A stretch of DNA of 47,500 bases from Neocallimastix lanati (nom. inval.) (Eukaryota > Neocallimastigomycota > Neocallimastigomycetes > Neocallimastigales > Neocallimastigaceae), in the NCBI GenBank assembly GCA_016946835.1, contig JACVTC010000041.1, forward strand, positions 1,045,001 to 1,092,500, read 5' to 3'. The notes below the pieces were generated by a model. The model was given only the letters and a program-made list of their open reading frames with translations, did no database searches and was not told where the DNA came from. Below, piece after piece: positions 45,528 through 47,500 of the stretch (position 1 is its first letter; each line of letters opens with the position of its first letter). The translations under genes and the position numbers were made by a program.

Positions 45528-45720
45528 TTAATTTTTTTTTTCTTTTTTTTTTTTTATTTTTTTATTTTTAATCTTATTTTTATGATATAAATATAATTAT
45601 CATTTAAAAACATATTAATAAAATAAGTAGAAATAAAAAATATATAATATATAATATAATATAGTAATATCAATTAAAATATAAATCAAATAAAATAGAA
45701 AAAAAAAAAAAAAAAAAAAA
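45083..45720. other. Intergenic DNA upstream of MYND gene
   Basis: AT-rich with (TA)n at about 45495-45519, poly(T) tracts and an A-run directly before the next ATG (45701-45720). No gene seen. Confidence 0.65.
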
Positions 45721-45866
45721 ATGTCCGCACATCCTTTTAATGAAGAAGATAGACAAAAAGAAAAAAAAGAGTCATTAGAACAAGTAATGCATGTTCCTCA
45801 AAGAGCAGAAACCTGGAAACTTACGATACAAACTGCTAATTTGGTAAATAATAATAATAATAATAG

Positions 45867-45897
<31 letters not shown>

Positions 45898-47500
45898 AAT
45901 AAATAATAAAAAAATAAAAAATAACAATGCTTGATATAAAAATATATAAATATTTATATACTTTTATAAAAGTAATACTAATAATAATAATATTTATGAT
46001 ATTAAAAAATAATAATTATAATTTAAATAAAATCATTTAATTATCATTAAAATCAATATGTATATAAATTATTGTTATTAATTTTTTATTTATTACCAAA
46101 ATATAATTATATTTATAAATATATTTTTATTTATATTATTTATAATTAAAAATGGTTCCAATATAATAATAAATGAATTTCATAAATATGAATAAAATTT
46201 AAAAATAAAATAATCTATCAAATATATATATATATATAGGGTGATGCTTTAGTATTATATCTTGTCAATGTCACTATTTTATCTAAAACTGAAAAAATTG
46301 ATGAACCAGATCCTGTAGTTGGTTTTGAATCATTTAAACAAATTCCTACCATAGAAGATTTATATTCCATTATATGTCGTTCCTCCGTCTTTCCTATGAA
46401 TAGAAATATTATTAATGGAAGACCACTTTATCTTATTGTAGATGAAGAAAAAAACGAAAAGTCGGTAGATGAGTCAATTATTGCAAAAATTAAAGCAGAT
46501 CTTGTTGAACCATTAAAGAAATTAAATATTAAAATTGTTAATGAGATTCCAAAAGAAGAAAATGGAACATTTTTAATTTGTAACCATTGTTCTAATCCTT
46601 TATTAAAAATTTTCAGATGTTCAAGATGTAAAGCTGTAAATTACTGCCAAAGACAATGTAATTATAACCATTTTTTATTTTTATTTTATACTTTTTTTAA
46701 AATATATATATATATATATATTAAAAAATTCATATTTTATATAATTATAATATTTTATTTATGGTTTTATATTTTTCCTTTTTTATAATATATATATATA
46801 ATTTTATATTAATAATAATATTAATAATGATAATAATAATGATAAAAGGTCAAGTTAACGATTGGCAATATCATAGATTCTATTGTAAACAAATGTTAAC
46901 ACATATGGAACATGCCAAAAGTCAAATTGAAGAATTATCTTATATACCATATCTTCATCTAAAATCATTAGATGAACATTTAATCTTTCCAGAAAAATAT
47001 ACAAAAGAAGAATTAGAATCAGCAAATAATGAAAAATTAGATAGTACTTCCATTAAAAGAAAAACTAAAATTGGAGGTCTTTGGGCTATTCCACAAATTT
47101 TAGATGGTACCTTTACTGTATCACATCGTCTTGCAATGACAGGTTTACCATATAATGGTATTCCAAAAGAAAAGAAGGAAAATGATCCTAATACTGATAC
47201 TAATACTAATACTAATACCGATAATAATAAAGATAATGATAACAATAATGATAAGAAAGATAATAATAATAAGGATGAGAGTAATGAAGGTAATGACAAA
47301 AATAATATTAAAGAAAAAGTAGATAATTATTATAAGGAACATGGTGATTTAAATGATGGTTTTCCAGAAGAATTTTTACCATGGGTTAAACATTTCTCTT
47401 TAGAATCAGGTTTTCAAAATTCACCAAAAGTTATTAGTAACTGGAAGGATTACTTTAAAGCTAAAGCATCAAACTTTTATCCAGCAGCACTTCTTCTCAC
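45721..47500 (+). CDS. MYND zinc-finger protein, 3' part beyond window
   Basis: Exons 45721-45843, 46240-46657 and 46849 to the window edge; 397 complete codons visible. The MYND finger spans residues 155-193, with the Cys/His pattern CNHC, CSRC, YCQRQC, H and C. Its sixth Cys codon is split by intron 2. Downstream lie a globular region (KIGGLWAIPQ, VSHRLAMTGL), an Asn/Asp/Lys low-complexity run (about 47188-47310) and a segment FLPWVKHFSLESGF...WKDYFKAK. MYND fingers bind proline-rich protein partners; the specific function is unknown. The C-terminal part somewhat resembles fungal MSS51-like or other ZMYND proteins, but not enough to name it. Intron 1 contains a (TAA)n repeat. Confidence 0.78.

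Noticed and set aside
1-47500. CRISPR arrays, operons, bacterial origin or Dictyostelium DNA
   Set aside because: Repeats are simple or transposon-derived with no spaced array. Spliced genes exclude a bacterium, and the Prm10-type gene plus transposon set fit a fungus better than an amoeba, though this last point is an inference.

Overview
The window looks like nuclear DNA of a zoosporic fungus, most likely an anaerobic gut fungus (Neocallimastigomycota). The reasons are extreme AT richness with long homopolymers and (TTA)n/(TA)n runs, Asn-rich low-complexity protein stretches, short AT-rich spliceosomal introns (gta... to ...tag), a fungal Prm10-type membrane protein, a bacterial-type sugar O-acetyltransferase, and heavy transposon load. 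The phylum is an inference; no marker in the window is decisive on its own.

Layout. 1-4903: AT-rich intergenic DNA with one striking GC-rich SINE-like hairpin element (428-612) flanked by a 13-bp direct repeat. 4904-8395: an intact single-exon Prm10/ThrE-family membrane protein. 8396-10320: AT-rich spacer with an 18-bp minisatellite and a truncated LINE 3' end (9241-9745). 10321-20597: two adjacent, differently broken Ty1/copia elements on the minus strand. 20629-21515: a long MITE with 9-bp target duplication. 21703-22356: sugar O-acetyltransferase. 22795-26176: a copia-type LTR split by a 5'-truncated LINE that keeps a long reverse transcriptase frame and has a 14-bp target duplication. 26177-33973: a transposon graveyard with two copies of another LTR plus leader, a gag-only frame, a second MITE, and a Mutator-like transposase relic.

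33974-39568 (minus): an eight-exon kinesin-4-like motor of about 1644 residues. 40522-41798: a five-exon UBAC2-like ER membrane protein. 42995-43729 (minus) and 44005-45082 (plus): divergent ribosomal protein genes RPL14 and RPL5, sharing a 275-bp promoter with inverted CCAAT boxes. 45721 to the end: the start of a MYND zinc-finger protein, cut by the window edge.

The host genes are housekeeping functions and do not form a pathway: ribosome assembly, microtubule motor, ER quality control, membrane transport and a probably horizontally acquired acetyltransferase. The middle 20 kb records layered transposition. The least explained object is the multi-hairpin, poly(A)-tailed element at 428-612. 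Exon-intron structures were read by eye from splice consensus, reading frame and family conservation, and were not checked against transcripts.
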